This document shows positions 1 through 12,239 of a stretch of DNA of 64,000 nucleotides, piece by piece; the first letter of the stretch is position 1, and each line of letters begins with the position of its first letter. Where the stretch lies: positions 31,254,492-31,318,491 of the forward strand of contig NC_056004.1 of the NCBI RefSeq assembly GCF_018446385.1. Direction: 5' to 3'. Below the pieces are notes generated by a model that was given only the letters and a program-made list of their open reading frames with translations, was not told where the DNA came from and ran no database searches. A program made the translations under genes and the position numbers. This DNA comes from Zingiber officinale (lineage: Eukaryota; Streptophyta; Magnoliopsida; Zingiberales; Zingiberaceae).

Positions 1-558
1 TAATTTTTGTTTAGGATTTAAAAGTTGAATTATAGTATTAAATAAAAAAAAAAATTGATTTTTTTTATTGTGCAAGATGTGTCCAGGATAAAGTCTGACG
101 GGTAATAAAATACCCTCTCTATATATTTTTCATCCCGAAGCCTTTTTAGTACTGTCGCTTACAATCTAGCACGGAAGAAGTAAATCAGGGGGCCTTCAGA
201 ACTACCTACCGAATGTGTCAACTTGTAATACAAATGTGGCACGTAACTAAAGGATGCTAGACTCCTGAGTTGCCCGCTACGAGCACTTCCCGATTTAACC
301 TGGTGGCCGATAGAAAATTTTTGTGGGACCAAATCGATCATCTCAGGCTCGACATTATCCAGTCTGATTATTTTTTTATTTTATTTTATTTTTTTTTTGT
401 GTGTAATACAACATCATCGTACAAGGTGAGAGTGTCTAATTCTACATTTTTGTGAGTAAAAAACTGGCTCTCTGTCACGGCCCATTAGAAGCCTGTTTAA
501 TGTCAACAACAACATTGTGAATAATTCGAAATCGTAATCCAGATCCTGAATACGTCTG
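1..558. other. Intergenic, upstream of ESSS gene
   Basis: AT-rich non-coding DNA with A and T homopolymer runs near positions 45-65 and 367-400. No open frame here has a recognisable product. The last ~150 bases presumably hold the ESSS promoter and 5' UTR, but I see no clear TATA box at a convincing distance. Confidence 0.5.
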
Positions 559-921
559 ATGACTCCTCTTCCATCGAAGCCGATCGCGACGGCGGCCGGA
601 ATGGTCCGCAGACGATTGGTGGCGTCGGCGCGCACTAGGGGAGGCGGAGGGGAGGGTGCAGGGCGGTGGACCAGCCCTGGGACGGAGGAACGGCCCAAGG
701 GTTACCTCTTCAATCGGCCGCCGCTGCCCCCGGGCGAGTCGAGGAAGTGGGAGGACTGGGAGCTACCGTGCTACATCACTTCCTTCCTCACCATCGTCAT
801 CCTTGGAGTCGGCCTCAACGCGAAGCCCGATCTCACCCTTGAGACCTGGGCTCACCAGAAGGCCCTCGAGCGCCTCCGGCAACAGGAAGAAGCCGCCGCC
901 GCCGCTGCCGATTCGGAGTGA
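559..921 (+). CDS. Complex I ESSS-type subunit (NDUFB11-like)
   Basis: A 120-residue single-exon ORF resembling the plant ESSS (NDUFB11-like) subunit of mitochondrial NADH:ubiquinone oxidoreductase, a small membrane-arm accessory protein. Residues 1-25 are basic and alanine/arginine-rich, as in a mitochondrial targeting region. Residues 30-60 are Gly/Pro-rich. The conserved core starts at RKWEDWELPCY (residues 62-72). One transmembrane helix spans about residues 69-86, followed by the conserved KPDLTLETWAHQKALERL and an acidic, alanine-rich tail. Length fits the plant family, about 110-125 aa. The first ATG of the frame is used and begins a plausible N-terminus. A second ATG at residue 15 is possible but would shorten the presequence. 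The identification rests on recognition of the core, not on a search. Confidence 0.78.
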   Translation: MTPLPSKPIATAAGMVRRRLVASARTRGGGGEGAGRWTSPGTEERPKGYLFNRPPLPPGESRKWEDWELPCYITSFLTIVILGVGLNAKPDLTLETWAHQKALERLRQQEEAAAAAADSE

Positions 922-3900
922 TCCTTAGGTTTTACTTTCTATTTTCCTGGTAAATGTTTCACCTTGGATCTCGTCTTTTGTTTCCTTTGCCGAGATTCGA
1001 ACTATTTGGACCTTAGGGTTGAATAAGATAAAGTGATCATACATTTTGACTCGGTTCTTGCTGAGTGCTGCGAAGTATGAGCTTGGGAACTCATAATCTG
1101 TACTTTTCGATGCTATGACTTAGCTTCGTTAATTGAATATCGTTACAACTTTGGCATGAATGTCTACGAATATAGCTGAATGAAAATCTCATCCTGTTTT
1201 TTCCTTGATATGTCCACTTAGTTTTTGTTTTCTTTAACGGATCAGTTGAAGGATAGATTGAGAAAGAGAGAGAATATGACTTATGGATCATCTTTTTGTT
1301 ATTTTCTTTGATGGATAAAACGGAAATCTCGATACTTGAAGGCATGGGTTTTTAGCATTAGCATCCATCCTCCATAATTCATCTACTCAATATTGGGGGA
1401 GAAATTAATTTAAGCTTGTATGATATAGAAATCATCCATCTTCTCTATTTCTCTAATTTCTCTCTATATATATGTTGAAGGAAACGACTGAAACTATAAT
1501 TTCTTTATCCCTTCCCTCTGATGTTTTCTCTTCCTAAATATCCATCTTTGCAATTCATCATTCCTCTAAAAAAGACACGGCTCATACGAGCAACAAGGAA
1601 TGCAATGGATGAGAAATCGGTAGAATTTTTTCTCACCTTTGCTTTCAGACAAGTGTGGACAAAATTGAAAGAAAATTCTTGGGATAGCAAATGACTGAAG
1701 AAATCCTTCTGATAAGTTACACCGTATGCTTGCTTTTGACAATTTTTTCCCATCCTTATGAAACCTTAGCAGCACAATTGGCTAAGGGCTCACAATCACA
1801 CCACTCTATTCTTCTCTGCTGAAGCTGTTCCGGCATCTCTGATGTGAAGGTGGCCACGGTAACAGCACTTGCACAAGCATCATCCTGTGGGCACAAATGT
1901 CATTTGGGCACTTTTTCATTCTTCTTATCTTTCTCCCTGTAAACAGAGGAAATCACGCTTCTCCATAAATTTTCATCCTCCATGTAAACAATACAAACGG
2001 AAAAATTAACAAAGACACATCTAGATTCCTATCATTTCTATATTTTATACCTGTCCTACTTTCCATTGTTTGTAATTGCCTATATTAGTTGATAGATCTG
2101 CAATTTCCCAAGTCAAGTGCATTTTCATGTCTGGTGCAATTTGTTTATTTCTGTTCAATTGCAATGAACTTTAATGTTGATGATGCAAATTCACTGTGGA
2201 TACAATGAATTCTATTTGTATGTTTGCACTTTGTTCTTCTTTATTCACTTATTCTACTGGCTTGAGTCTCAGTATCAAATATAATTCAAATAATGAAGCT
2301 ATTGCATTGGCAAGGGGATAGATAAATTTATCCATCTAAGAGAAATAGGTTACAAACATATGTTCTTTTGACAATCCTAATCCAAAGAAAAGGTCACTTC
2401 CTTTGGTTTGTCCATAATTTAAACCTGTGACCTACAATAAAGCTGACGTAAAATATACTTAAAACATGTATTTCAGATCTGTGTGCTGTAAATTCCTTTC
2501 AAGCTTGATAATCTACGTGTGGATTTGTTGGTGATATTTTAGTCATGTTTTGTACTTGATTTTCTGCTACTGAATTGAGATTTCTCTAATGAAAATCTAA
2601 AGCAACTTTCTTAGTTTCAACCAACATTCCTTGTTTTATCAATGATGTTTTTGTAATTCATCTTGGAAAGTAATTAAATCATTTATTATTGAATTTAAGA
2701 GTTAGAATATGCTGACATAGTACTGAATTACACAATATATTGGCTAGATGGTGTCTAAGTTTGTGCAATCAAATCAACTATATTTTGCCTATGTTAAACA
2801 AACATGCTCATGTAGGAAATACATGACGCCGTGCAATCAAATCAACTATATTTTGCCTATGTTAAACAAACATGCTCATGTAGGAAATACATGACACGGT
2901 TAACAATTGGTGTGAAACTATAGTATACTTATATCCATAAACATGGCTGATTCATATTTTGTAAGAATATGCAATTTAAATCTTTCTTTCAGTGTTAAAC
3001 ATCCAAGCCTCAGTCCCAACTATATGGAATTGGGTAAATGGATCTTATCTTGTCTATAAGCTCTATGTAAGTGGTAATGTTTGTGCCATTTAGATATCTA
3101 TTTTCCTTCTGCTAGGCAAAAAGAAAAATCAATAGATACTTATTCAGGAATTCAGTATAGGTTTTGACTTCTCTTTGTATGTTTTCTTTGACTATTGAAC
3201 ATAGAATTCAATCCAAGAGGGGAACAGATTTGTTAATCATCCAACCACTGCTGGGATTGGATCAGTTTTTGATTAAACTTATCAGGCTTCCGTTTGTCTT
3301 TCCATTCCATTGTCTCCATTTTCTCAGTTGCGAGACCATCACTTGCATTTATCCATCTTCAGCAATTAGACTTCTCTTATAAAATAAGACTTGATTTGGT
3401 TGAAGTACACAAGCAGTGAAACCATAGTTTAAAGATAAGAATTTTGTCGAAATTTAATCTTAAGAGTCAACAATATTTGATTCATATTTAAATATGGAAT
3501 TAGGATTTCTCAGATCCTAAGTTTGAATTGAATAGGCTCAGGTTCAAGGACAATGGTTGGTCTAACTCCAACCTACCCCGAAGAGTTAGTCGAACCAAAA
3601 CTAAACCTGAGCATGAGTTGAACTCAAATTTGTAGGCACCAAGGAAATCAAATTTGAGTGATTAATCTGACTGGAGCTCAAGGTTAACCAAACCCAAATC
3701 TAAAGGATGAATCCATACCCTCGAATTAAACCAAATGATTCAGTATCCTAAGCCTTACGTTCATGTCATAAATGCATGGGCTAATCAAAATTGAACTTAA
3801 CCTAAGCTTTTCTTCTTGGTTCTTGTAGCTAGTTTACAAAAGTTGTTACAATTTACTCTCATAAACAGTATGTATTTTTTGGTAAGATCAATTGAACCTC

Positions 3901-4149
3901 TAGAATCAAAAGAATCAAACCTTTTGAAAAGTATAACTAAGAGTCGACACAAAGGGTATCATTAATTTGATCATAAAAGTCCAGAACAACTCCATCAGCC
4001 CAAGGGGGAATCCATACTACGATGCATTCTCCCTCTTTATTGCACATCTAGACATTACTACAAAGCACGACACTCCAACAATAAGTACGCCATGCATATA
4101 TGCACGAACTATGTCATGGAAAGCATTAATTAACTGATTTATCGATTAT
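922..4149. other. Intergenic spacer between ESSS and GRP
   Basis: About 3.2 kb of AT-rich DNA without a convincing gene. It holds the 3' UTR of the ESSS gene at its left end, a 65-bp direct duplication at 2763-2895, and near 3000-3050 a stretch (AAGCCTCAGTCCCAACTA...) resembling a common dispersed plant repeat. Short open frames are present, but none is conserved-looking. Confidence 0.5.
2763..2895. repeat. 65-bp tandem duplication
   Basis: The segments 2763-2827 and 2831-2895 are identical over 65 bases, separated by three bases, giving a 68-bp period. The unit starts GTGCAATCAAATCAAC and ends TACATGAC. Perfect identity indicates a recent local duplication. Confidence 0.9.
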
Positions 4150-4625
4150 TTAATTTCCTGGTTTGGCTTTATACTCAGCATCAGGAACCTCTCCAGGGAA
4201 AGAACAGCACCGGCAGCCACCATAATAACCACGGCGGCAACACCCCCACCGGCAGTAGCCTCCACCACCACCGTGTCCAGGGTAGCCACCACCATGTCCA
4301 GGGTAGCCGCCACCACCATGTCCAGGGTAACCGCCACCGCCGCCACCATGTCCCGGATAGCCATAACCGCCGCCACCATGGCCACGATCCTCAGGATTCA
4401 TCTGATCTTTAGAATCTGCATGCATGCCGCAATGTTGCGTATAATGTTTGAAGAACAAAGTAGTGCTGCGGTTAGATGTGAATGTAGGTAGAGTCGAACA
4501 GTACGTCAAGATAAATTAATATAAGTACCAGTTTTCTCAGCAAGTTCTCTAGCTGTTGTCACAAGCAAGAGGGTGGCTAGGATTAGGAGCAAACCGAACA
4601 CAAGAAAGCTAGACTTGGAAGCCAT
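4150..4625 (-). CDS. Secreted glycine-rich protein, AtGRP3-like
   Basis: Two exons on the minus strand: exon 1 at 4625-4529 and exon 2 at 4415-4150, with a 113-bp GT-AG intron between (donor ACTG|GTAC, acceptor TGCAG|ATTC). They join in frame to 120 residues. Residues 1-24 are a hydrophobic signal peptide ([20 protein letters not shown] then LVTTA), followed by RELAEKT. The middle is repeats of [10 protein letters not shown], and the end is a cysteine-rich block [17 protein letters not shown] plus an acidic/basic tail. This is the layout of plant GRPs of Pfam family GRP (PF07172), in particular AtGRP3, whose Cys-rich end binds the wall-associated kinase WAK1. A cell-wall location is inferred. 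The repeat units differ slightly, consistent with slippage. A single-exon reading from 4509 lacks the signal peptide and is rejected. Confidence 0.9.
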
Positions 4626-4679
4626 GTTTAATTAGGACGGAAAACCTTTTGATTCGTAAAGCCTTCCCTTGCAGCACCC

Positions 4680-4687
4680 TATTTATA
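4680..4687 (-). promoter_or_regulatory. TATA box of GRP gene
   Basis: TATAAATA on the minus strand, 55 bp upstream of the start codon at 4625. The short distance implies a 5' UTR of only about 25-30 bases. Confidence 0.75.
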
Positions 4688-4739
4688 AGCTTCAGAAGTC
4701 AGAATAAGACTCGTATTATTAAAGAGAGGCCATACTTGC

Positions 4740-4756
4740 CTGCATGCATGCATGAA
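4740..4756. promoter_or_regulatory. RY-type CATGCATG repeats upstream of GRP
   Basis: Overlapping CATGCA/TGCATG motifs, the RY core bound by plant B3-domain factors, lie about 55 bp upstream of the GRP TATA box. A CT/CA microsatellite (CTCTCTCTCACACACACAC) follows near 4837-4855. A regulatory role is inferred from position only. Confidence 0.4.
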
Positions 4757-5740
4757 TGATGCTTCGTTTCAACAGTGCTGGCGACGTGCAGTTGGGGGTT
4801 AGCTAGTGGTTATTAATTATCGACCTTATCCTTTCTCCTCTCTCTCACACACACAAGTAAAGGCCATATTCTTCTGTAGCACGATACATTTTGAAGGAAA
4901 CACATTTATAACACAAAACTACTGAAGTAGTGATCGTTAAAACCACATGCATTTCATTCATTGCAGGATATAGTTCGCGTGTGAGATCTGAATCTAGAGA
5001 GGCCATCAATGTGTGGTTCGAGCATTAACAGTGCACAGTTGGGAAGATGACTCCAAATCAAATTGAAGTCACCAGTACTCGAAGAGAATCCTGCAATCTG
5101 ATGCAGCAGGATTGCTAATTAGAGTGAGAGTTTAGGTTTGACGCTTCAATATTTATTTAGTATTGAGATTTGATAAAAAAGAATAGTTTCTATATTTAGT
5201 ATATCCATCAACCTACGCAAGCCAAGCACCTTGTGAATCCACCTTACCCCAATCAGCCTAGCCCCATCTACTTGACTGCTCGACTACCATAACTAGCTAA
5301 CTTAGTCGATTTAAAAAAAAAAATTAAATAAGAGTAAAAGTTTCACATATTTACAAGTTCAGTCAATCATTAAATCCATTTTAACCATTTCAGTTTACCC
5401 TTCGCTCTCATTCAGATTGGTCAGTAGATTAGAGAAACTGATCGAGTGGATACTTTCGTTAGGTTGGGCGGTCCAATTAGTTTGATCGAACTGCGCAAGT
5501 AGGATGGGTCAAATGGCTTGAGACTTATCAAGCAATGTCAGAATTTCCATAATTCATTTGCAAGAAATTAAAACACTACCCTTGTCGAGCTTGGTAGGAA
5601 GAAACCATCTGAATGCATAGATGGTTCTAAGTAACTCCAAATGAATCAAAGGGATCATTCAGTTGATGACCACTTAATGTCCCTTGCAATTTTGAATGAA
5701 TATCCCAGTTTAGTCCCTGCAGCTGTTTGTTTCTTCATAA
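4757..5740. other. Intergenic, upstream of GRP
   Basis: AT-rich DNA with no recognisable gene. It includes the distal GRP promoter and ends where the pararetrovirus-like sequence begins. The left junction is not sharp: the first clearly viral residues are downstream of 6.4 kb. Confidence 0.4.
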
Positions 5741-6419
5741 TTGTTCCTTACAAAAGACTATGCTATTTTTCTCTCTACTCTTATTGTATCTCCAATTGTT
5801 TCTGACTATCTTTCTACCATCCAGAAGCGTGGTGGTACCCTTACAACCCAAAGACCTACCTCTATTTCCACCATGTCTAATAAGGATATACCTTTAACAT
5901 CCATCTCTATTATTGATAATGATACATGCCACTGTATAAATAAGATTTCATGTAAAGGTTCCTGTTTACTAACGAAGAAACTATCATGTGCATTGGCATT
6001 CCATGAACTATAGAAAAACTAACAATATTTGGTTGAACAAGCTTTTATAAAAAAAGAAACTTTTATAGAAAATTCTAGTAACTCAAACTTAAACCTTCAA
6101 AAAGATTTACTTTCTCCCACATATTTACTACACTTACTAAAGACACAACTAGACTTAGATTCTTTGATATCATGATTAGAAAAATTAGATATCATAAGCA
6201 AGAATCCTGCCAAATATTGGTAACGAGATAAGATCTACTGCAAATTAGTAATAATAAAGTCAGACCTTACTATAAAAACCCAAGACTTAAGATACACCAA
6301 TTGGGAAGTAGAAGAATGCACAATGCATATCAAATAATTACTAGCTCTCTGAGCAATCCGAAGATCTACTTCTAGACATAAAAGTTCAGCATTTATAGTA
6401 AATAAAGGATCTAAACAAA

Positions 6420-6835
6420 AATATGGACAGCTCAGGATAATGATAACTGTCAAAAAGACGAATGAATATAAGATACTTGATAAAGACCAACTTCTAAAAA
6501 AAATACAAAACTTAAAATGGTACTCAAAATTCGATATAAAATCAGGATTTTAATAAGTTAAGATGCATCCTGATTTTATAAAATGGACGACCTTCTCATG
6601 TCCAGAATGACACTTTGAATGGTTAGTCATGCTATTTGGACTTAAGGTAACACCTCCAAGCTTCCAAAGAAAAATGAATGATATATTTAGAGATACCTCT
6701 TTATTCACGTATATGTATATTGACAACATCTTAGTTTTCTCAAAAACAAAAGAGGAACATTGCTCTCATCTCCATATGATCTTTAACCTATTTGAAAAAC
6801 ATGGTATCCCACAAAAAGATGAAACTAGCCACTAA
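6420..6835 (+). pseudogene. Caulimovirid reverse transcriptase remnant
   Basis: Reverse-transcriptase fragments of the pararetrovirus. The region around 6520-6560 holds the conserved KFDIKSGF-like block. The region 6629-6835 is an open stretch with the MLFGLKVTPPSFQRKM block and the catalytic box, here YIDN instead of YxDD: the second catalytic aspartate has been replaced. Stops separate the blocks. The domain would copy pregenomic RNA to DNA in a live virus. Here it is non-functional. Confidence 0.85.
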
Positions 6836-7129
6836 ACATATTGAATTTCTAGGAGCAAAAATCAGACAAGGAAAAATTTCAATTTAGCCTCATATTACTT
6901 CCAAAATCTTGACTTTCCCAGACAAAATGGAAGACACAAAGACACTTAGAGCTTTCTTAGGACTTCTAAATTATACCCGACAGTATTAAAAAATATAAAA
7001 AAAATTAGTGGGTCATTATACAATAAGACATCAAACATAGGATAGAAACATTTTAAACAACAATATATGGAACTAGTGAGACGAATCAAATTAATGGTTA
7101 AAAGTATTCCATTCTTAACACTTTCACTA

Positions 7130-7510
7130 GACACTGATTACTTGGTGATAGAAACAGATGGATGTGAATTAGGATGGGGGGAGTATTATTCAGAAAAACC
7201 TTAAAATATGATCCTAAAACCACAGAAGCTTTATATAGATATGCTTTTGGAAAATATAAAGAGAAAATACATTTGCCTTGATTCATTCATGCTTTTTATT
7301 TGCAATAAGAAAGAAATTACCATTGGAATTAACTATGAAGCAATTGTAAAATATAGCCAGCAAACAAACGGATTAAGAAAAACTCTAAGCACCAAAAGAT
7401 GACTTAAATTTACGGACACAATTATAAACAAAGAATTAAAAATCAATTGGGAGCATATTAATGGAATAAACAATTCTCTAGAAAATACTTTATCTAGACT
7501 TTTACATTAA
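7130..7510 (+). pseudogene. Caulimovirid RNase H remnant
   Basis: Downstream of RT and in several frames, segments resemble the RNase H domain of caulimovirids. The 7208-7402 frame carries the FICNKKEITIGINYEAIVK stretch that corresponds to the F-x-LRTDCEAIV region of badnaviruses. The following bases keep the weak W-H-I-x-G-x-x-N-x-L-x-D/N-x-LSR ending. In-frame stops show decay. Confidence 0.65.
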
Positions 7511-7738
7511 ACTTCACTACATATTTCAGGATTATGGATAGATAAAAGAAGGTATGAACTTTTGCCACAAAAATCATGAGGTTTGGCAACCAAGACTTAC
7601 AACAATTCACACAATATAAGGACCAGTTACACTTCCCATTACAAGAAAAACTTGACCATATACAAAATTGCCTACTTGACAACATCTGGAGCATCCCTAC
7701 AATACTAGGAAGTTTTAGTTACAAAATTACGGTGATCA

Positions 7739-8005
7739 ATGCACTTTTTGACAATAATACAAAGAACGATGGGCAAGAAATTCTCTTATTACATAGTCTT
7801 TTCTGAATCACAAGTTGGAGTCTACCATGATTGGGATGAAGTCAACCTAGCAATACAAGGATGTGAACATCTCTCTTACAAAGGCTTTTACTCTCTTAAA
7901 GAAGCTTTCACTTCTGCCAAGGCCAACCTAGACCCTAACTATTTCATCAGTACTTTACTAAACATAGAGAAAAAAATTCCCAATGGCAGCTATTCAGACA
8001 GATAA
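7739..8005 (+). pseudogene. Viroplasmin / RNase H1 N-terminal-like domain
   Basis: An open frame of 88 codons whose residues 12-58 match the Cauli_VI (viroplasmin) fold shared with the N-terminal hybrid-binding domain of RNase H1: a YYIVF strand, GVYHDWDEV, a conserved glycine-cysteine, then YKGFYSLKEAF. It lies just after RNase H. Its presence separates this virus from typical badnaviruses, where the domain is not usual at this place. It is one of the longest intact stretches of the copy. Confidence 0.7.
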
Positions 8006-9130
8006 AACATATGCCCAAGTCGTTGTTGAACCTGAGCCTAAAACAATGGACAAATAACCTTTAAGCCTAATCCATAGGCCTAATTGCCTGACTTTAGCAC
8101 AACTTAAAGTCAAAGCGGCCAGTACATCAGGATAACAAACTTTAAAATCTATAATATTGGGCTTCCCCAACAACATTCTTGAAGACATTCGTAGAAAAAT
8201 CAATATTTCAAACTTTTCTGGACTTATGTGAGTTACTCAAAATCCTACATACAAGTCCACCATAATGTATGACCATAGTCTATGAAGCCAAGTTCAGCTA
8301 TAAACTTAAGCGTCAAAAACTTTCCAAAATATGTGACCAAACTATGAATTATGGTTGCCCATGCTAATTACTTTACTCTTTTAGATTAATTACTTTACTC
8401 TTTTAGAAGAACAAATATTGATTATGAAAAATATGTTCCGCAAAACTTTCGAGGAAAATTAATTACCCCCTTTACTCTAATGGACTATGGACTTTTACAT
8501 AAACTTTGGGTTCGTGATTTGGACTTTGTAAAAGACTATCCTAAGAAATTAGGTGATATCTTGGCTCAAACCCTTAAGAAGAAACTTTTGTCATATGTAC
8601 CTTTGATAGTTCTCCTCCAGAATGGATAGATTTAAAAATTAAGCTAGCTAGACACCTGATTAAAATAGATATTCATGAAATGAATGAACTCTAGCTAGAT
8701 ATATCAGAATATCCTTCTAAGTCATATCTAAAATGGACAACACCCGTTGACCCTGCTAATCAACTAAAGCACTAGCGAGTTTCTGTCCAAGGAAACAATT
8801 GATTCTGGGATCAAGATCATAACCCCTCAGAATATCTTCTAGTTGGTGAAATATATATAAAGAAAATCTATTATCCCACAGATATGGATACACAATTTTT
8901 TTTCCTTTCAACTTTACTACTCAACACAAGACTCTGTACCAACACTATAGAAAGAAAAATGTAAAATGGATAGGAAAGAAAATGACCAGCTTAGCCAGAT
9001 GTGCTACAGCATATTTAGAGCCCCAGAAAAGAGATGATACTCAGGTCCAGGCCACCAACTCTAGAGACCTGTTACTAGACTCTATTGGAGAACAAAACTT
9101 GGATAATATGCTAGAACCCTGAAGAAGGCA
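8006..9130 (+). pseudogene. Degenerate pararetroviral frames, unassigned
   Basis: Coding-like but stop-riddled sequence between the viroplasmin-like domain and the viral promoter. Segments around 8415-8560 and 8780-8900 have protein-like composition, but I cannot assign a function. A short direct repeat of ATTACTTTACTCTTTTAGA occurs at about 8369-8406. By position it could be the extra ORF found after ORF3 in tungro-like viruses. Confidence 0.45.
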
Positions 9131-9136
9131 TAAGCA

Positions 9137-9378
9137 ATGACGTCTTGATACCAAAAACGTAAGCCATGACGATATGAAGCATTATTTTCCATTGACAACA
9201 TTACCCAGTAATAGACAACTTTACTCACGGATAGCAACTTTATTCTCCACTATCTCACTTCATTCTCCATTTTCCTGATACCTCACGTCCATTAAAATTG
9301 TCCCCCCTAACTCTTCCTAAAGCAAACACCTCATCTTTCTTCACCCCAAAGTAAACTCTACCTCTCCTTCTATAAATA
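9137..9378 (+). promoter_or_regulatory. Pararetroviral promoter: as-1-like element and TATA box
   Basis: TATAAATA at 9371-9378 is preceded by an as-1-like pair, ACGTAAGCCATGACG at 9157-9171, plus a separate TGACGTC at 9138-9144. The as-1 layout (two TGACG-type half-sites 12 bp apart) is the known TGA/bZIP binding site of the CaMV 35S and badnavirus promoters. Here the first half-site reads AACGT instead of GACGT. Spacing of about 200 bp to TATA is longer than in CaMV. Confidence 0.65.
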
Positions 9379-9589
9379 CCTCTCTTCTACAAATGCTGAA
9401 GGCATCAAAGAAGTGTGCAAGAGTGAAAGTGTGTTTCCAGTTTTTTTTGTAAGTATCTCCTGTAATGTCCTTGTAATTTCCTTATGTAAGTCTATAACTA
9501 GATAAGTAAGTCTGTAATTAGCCAAGTTAGTTTGTATGCTTTCAATTTCCTAGTTTGTATGATTTCCTATAAAATTCCTATGGAAACTT

Positions 9590-9595
9590 AATAAA
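9590..9595 (+). terminator. Pararetroviral poly(A) signal AATAAA
   Basis: AATAAA lies about 210 bp downstream of the viral TATA box, as expected for a terminally redundant pregenomic RNA that is polyadenylated on its second pass. The sequence ahead is rich in TTTGTATG-type elements that act as upstream enhancers in caulimovirids. Confidence 0.6.
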
Positions 9596-9885
9596 AAGGC
9601 TCTCTTTTCCTCTCTTTGTCTTCAAAAGTTAGAAATTGTCTTGTGGTTTAAGCTTGTAAAACATGTACTGACTAAGTTGAGCAGCAAGAGCTACTGAAAT
9701 TTCGTTATAAGACCCATAAAAGTCAAGGTAAAATTTGAGCAATAAGACATAACTAATAAGAAGAAAAAAATAAGGAAAATATCCTAGTTTTTAGCAATTA
9801 TTGTTCAAAATCACTGTTTAAGATTATTGTTTAGAATTACTGTTCACATTCACTGTTCACAAGAGGTACTAAATGCTTGAAAAAT

Positions 9886-9897
9886 TAGTATTAGAGC
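9886..9897 (+). other. Primer-binding site, tRNA-Met type, decayed
   Basis: TAGTATTAGAGC differs from the caulimovirid minus-strand primer site TGGTATCAGAGC at two positions, both explicable as C-to-T or G-to-A change. It lies downstream of promoter and poly(A) signal, in the order expected for the leader. It marks position 1 of the viral genome convention. Confidence 0.6.
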
Positions 9898-10835
9898 TAT
9901 AATATCTTTGGACCATCATGAATGACTTCTAATTCTAAGGACTTTTCGGACTTTTAGAAATTAGATTTTTTAGATCTAGCTCTTCAAGTCCTAGCTCAAA
10001 AAATTGTTACTCTAGATCAACATACACACGATTGTTATTTTAGATCTAGAACGGATAATTATTGTCTTTATACTGATAGTGAACACTTAAATACAATCAC
10101 TGACCTACTACTTTAGGAACCAACTTAGAGTCTCAACAAAGTCAAACTAAGATCCTATTGGAAAAAATCTATCACTTTAAATCAACAAACACAAATACTA
10201 AGTGATTTAAAAAGAAATATTGATTTCTTAAAAGACGCTCAAGACTCATTGAATAGAAGATTTAGCTAACTCAATTTACTTAGTATTCCTACTAAGAAAG
10301 AAATCTTAAACCTTTTAAAACTGATCACGGAAATAAACCTAAAAATTAGGGACTTCAATCTAAATATTTTGAGCTCTAGTCTAAAACTATTTTACTTTAG
10401 ATTCAAGAACTAATTGAAATACATAAAACTCAAATAACAGATGAATTGAAGAATATACATACTACACTTGAGGAGATCAAATATAAATGAACAAACTAAA
10501 CTTTGAAAATACGTATTATGAAGAAGCCTTGGAATTTTCAAAAACCCAAGAGAACGACTATTGTAAGATTGAGTTAATTGGACAAGGAAACTAAGTGTTA
10601 ATTCAACAAAATAATACTATACCAGCCCTTCTAGCATCATTACACCACTGACTGATTTTACTAGAAAATAAACTACTTTAAGTTGAAACACAAATTCAGA
10701 AAATCACTGAAGCTACCGAGTGGAGAGAAAGTATAAAAACTTTAACAAAGGACTTAAGTAAACTATCTACATGAAATATTATCCCTATAAGGCACCCTAT
10801 AACTTATTCCTTCTTAACTTATACCAAGAAACACA
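9898..10835 (+). pseudogene. Pararetroviral coiled-coil frames
   Basis: Stop-interrupted, Lys/Leu/Gln-rich sequence with heptad-like leucines (for example around 10130-10300 and 10640-10770). By position just ahead of the movement protein it would correspond to the small virion-associated or ORF1/ORF2-type products of bacilliform caulimovirids. No specific motif was recognised. Confidence 0.45.
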
Positions 10836-11462
10836 ATGAATCTAGCACAAATACAGACTGAGTCATTCATAGGCCCCTCACAAATAGTAAGAAGACAAAC
10901 GAAGTCAAATACGACTTCCTGGTTAAACAATATCATAACTAGATGGCGTAGTATTTCAACTTATCTATTAGAATATCTGATAAATGTAGAAAGAAACATA
11001 ACAACTTTCTTAAATGAACAACTTAATTTACTACATCCTAGGAGATTATATAATAAAGGAATATTATCCTTTACTACATCACTCTATCGTTATCATAGAA
11101 CACAACTGCTTCATCTTCCAAATGGAGGAAAAGAAAGACTGAATCTCATGACTGAAAATTCAGCAAGAGCACTTCTACAATGAAGACATAATTATATACA
11201 TCTAGGATTAATTGTATTTGGCCTTAGAGGCTTAACAAGAAAGAGCATAGGAGCCAAAGTCTTACTAGTACTACTATACAACACTAGATTTTTAGATGAT
11301 GCAAAAGCAGTCATAGGACTTATTGAAGTAGACATGAACAACAACTTAGGTATTACCTATTTCTGCCCAAACATCAATATGACCATTCCAGATTTTATTA
11401 AGCACACTAAAATCTTAGTCCAAGCCAAAGGCTATGGAAGATTCCAAAGACATAATGTGTAA
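10836..11462 (+). pseudogene. Caulimovirid movement protein remnant
   Basis: A 115-codon open stretch from 10836 to 11183, then a stop, then a continuation to about 11462. The second part contains the 30K-superfamily signature: a GLRGLTRKSIGAK block followed by a strand with a conserved aspartate after FL, then a GITYFCPN segment. In live viruses this part of the ORF3 polyprotein forms tubules for cell-to-cell movement. The stop at 11181-11183 and later ones break it. Confidence 0.7.
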
Positions 11463-12239
11463 ATTGACATAATCTTCTTGGGAAAAACTATGACTCAAAT
11501 AAATAATAGTTTTAAGATACAAAGTAATAACATCATTGAATCTCTTACAACAAAAGAAATTTATTTCCTAAAACTAAGAGATTTCTTGTCTGAACCCCTA
11601 GCATGACCAGACTGGAATATCAGTCTTGTAAATCTAGTACAAAGTCTTCATCCTACAGATAGATTTAATTATGCATAAAGATATGCACGATGCCCTAACT
11701 GTTAGGTTTAGTGACTATAAACCATCAACTTCATAAAATGAAGAAAATGAAATTTTCAACTTAATGTATATAGAAGAAATAGAAGATTAAACTTTCCTAG
11801 AAATTGAACAAACTAGACAAATGTTACAACAACTAGGAAAGAAACACCAACAAATAACTAACTGACTCCTATATCAAACAATAATATGAATTGTATGTTT
11901 CAGCAAGAGCCACAACAAGGTTTTTTTGATGATTTAGATTAATTTTTATACATGCTAGCAGAAATGATAACTTATCTAACCCTAAAAGAAATAAATGAAC
12001 TTGAGGAATTTGAGAAGCAACAACAGCAAAAGCTTAACAATGACTTGGAATTATACTTTGATGATGAACAAAATATCATTGCTAGAAAACAACTTAACAA
12101 ATTAAACCTCATGAACTCAACATAATCTACAATTACATCTGCCACATCTAGGCCACTAATAATCTAGTATCTAGAAAGTTCTATAAGAACTACAGATTAT
12201 GGACATGACCACCCACCAAGAACAGAAATAACTCCATAT

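Noticed and set aside
4273-4491. Plus-strand frame opposite the GRP exon
   Set aside because: It is the antisense reading of the glycine repeats. The minus-strand model has a signal peptide, splice sites and a conserved Cys-rich end.
9140-9155. Reverse-oriented primer site TTGGTATCAAGA upstream of the viral TATA box
   Set aside because: It is on the wrong strand and on the wrong side of the promoter. The forward site at 9886-9897 fits the genome order.
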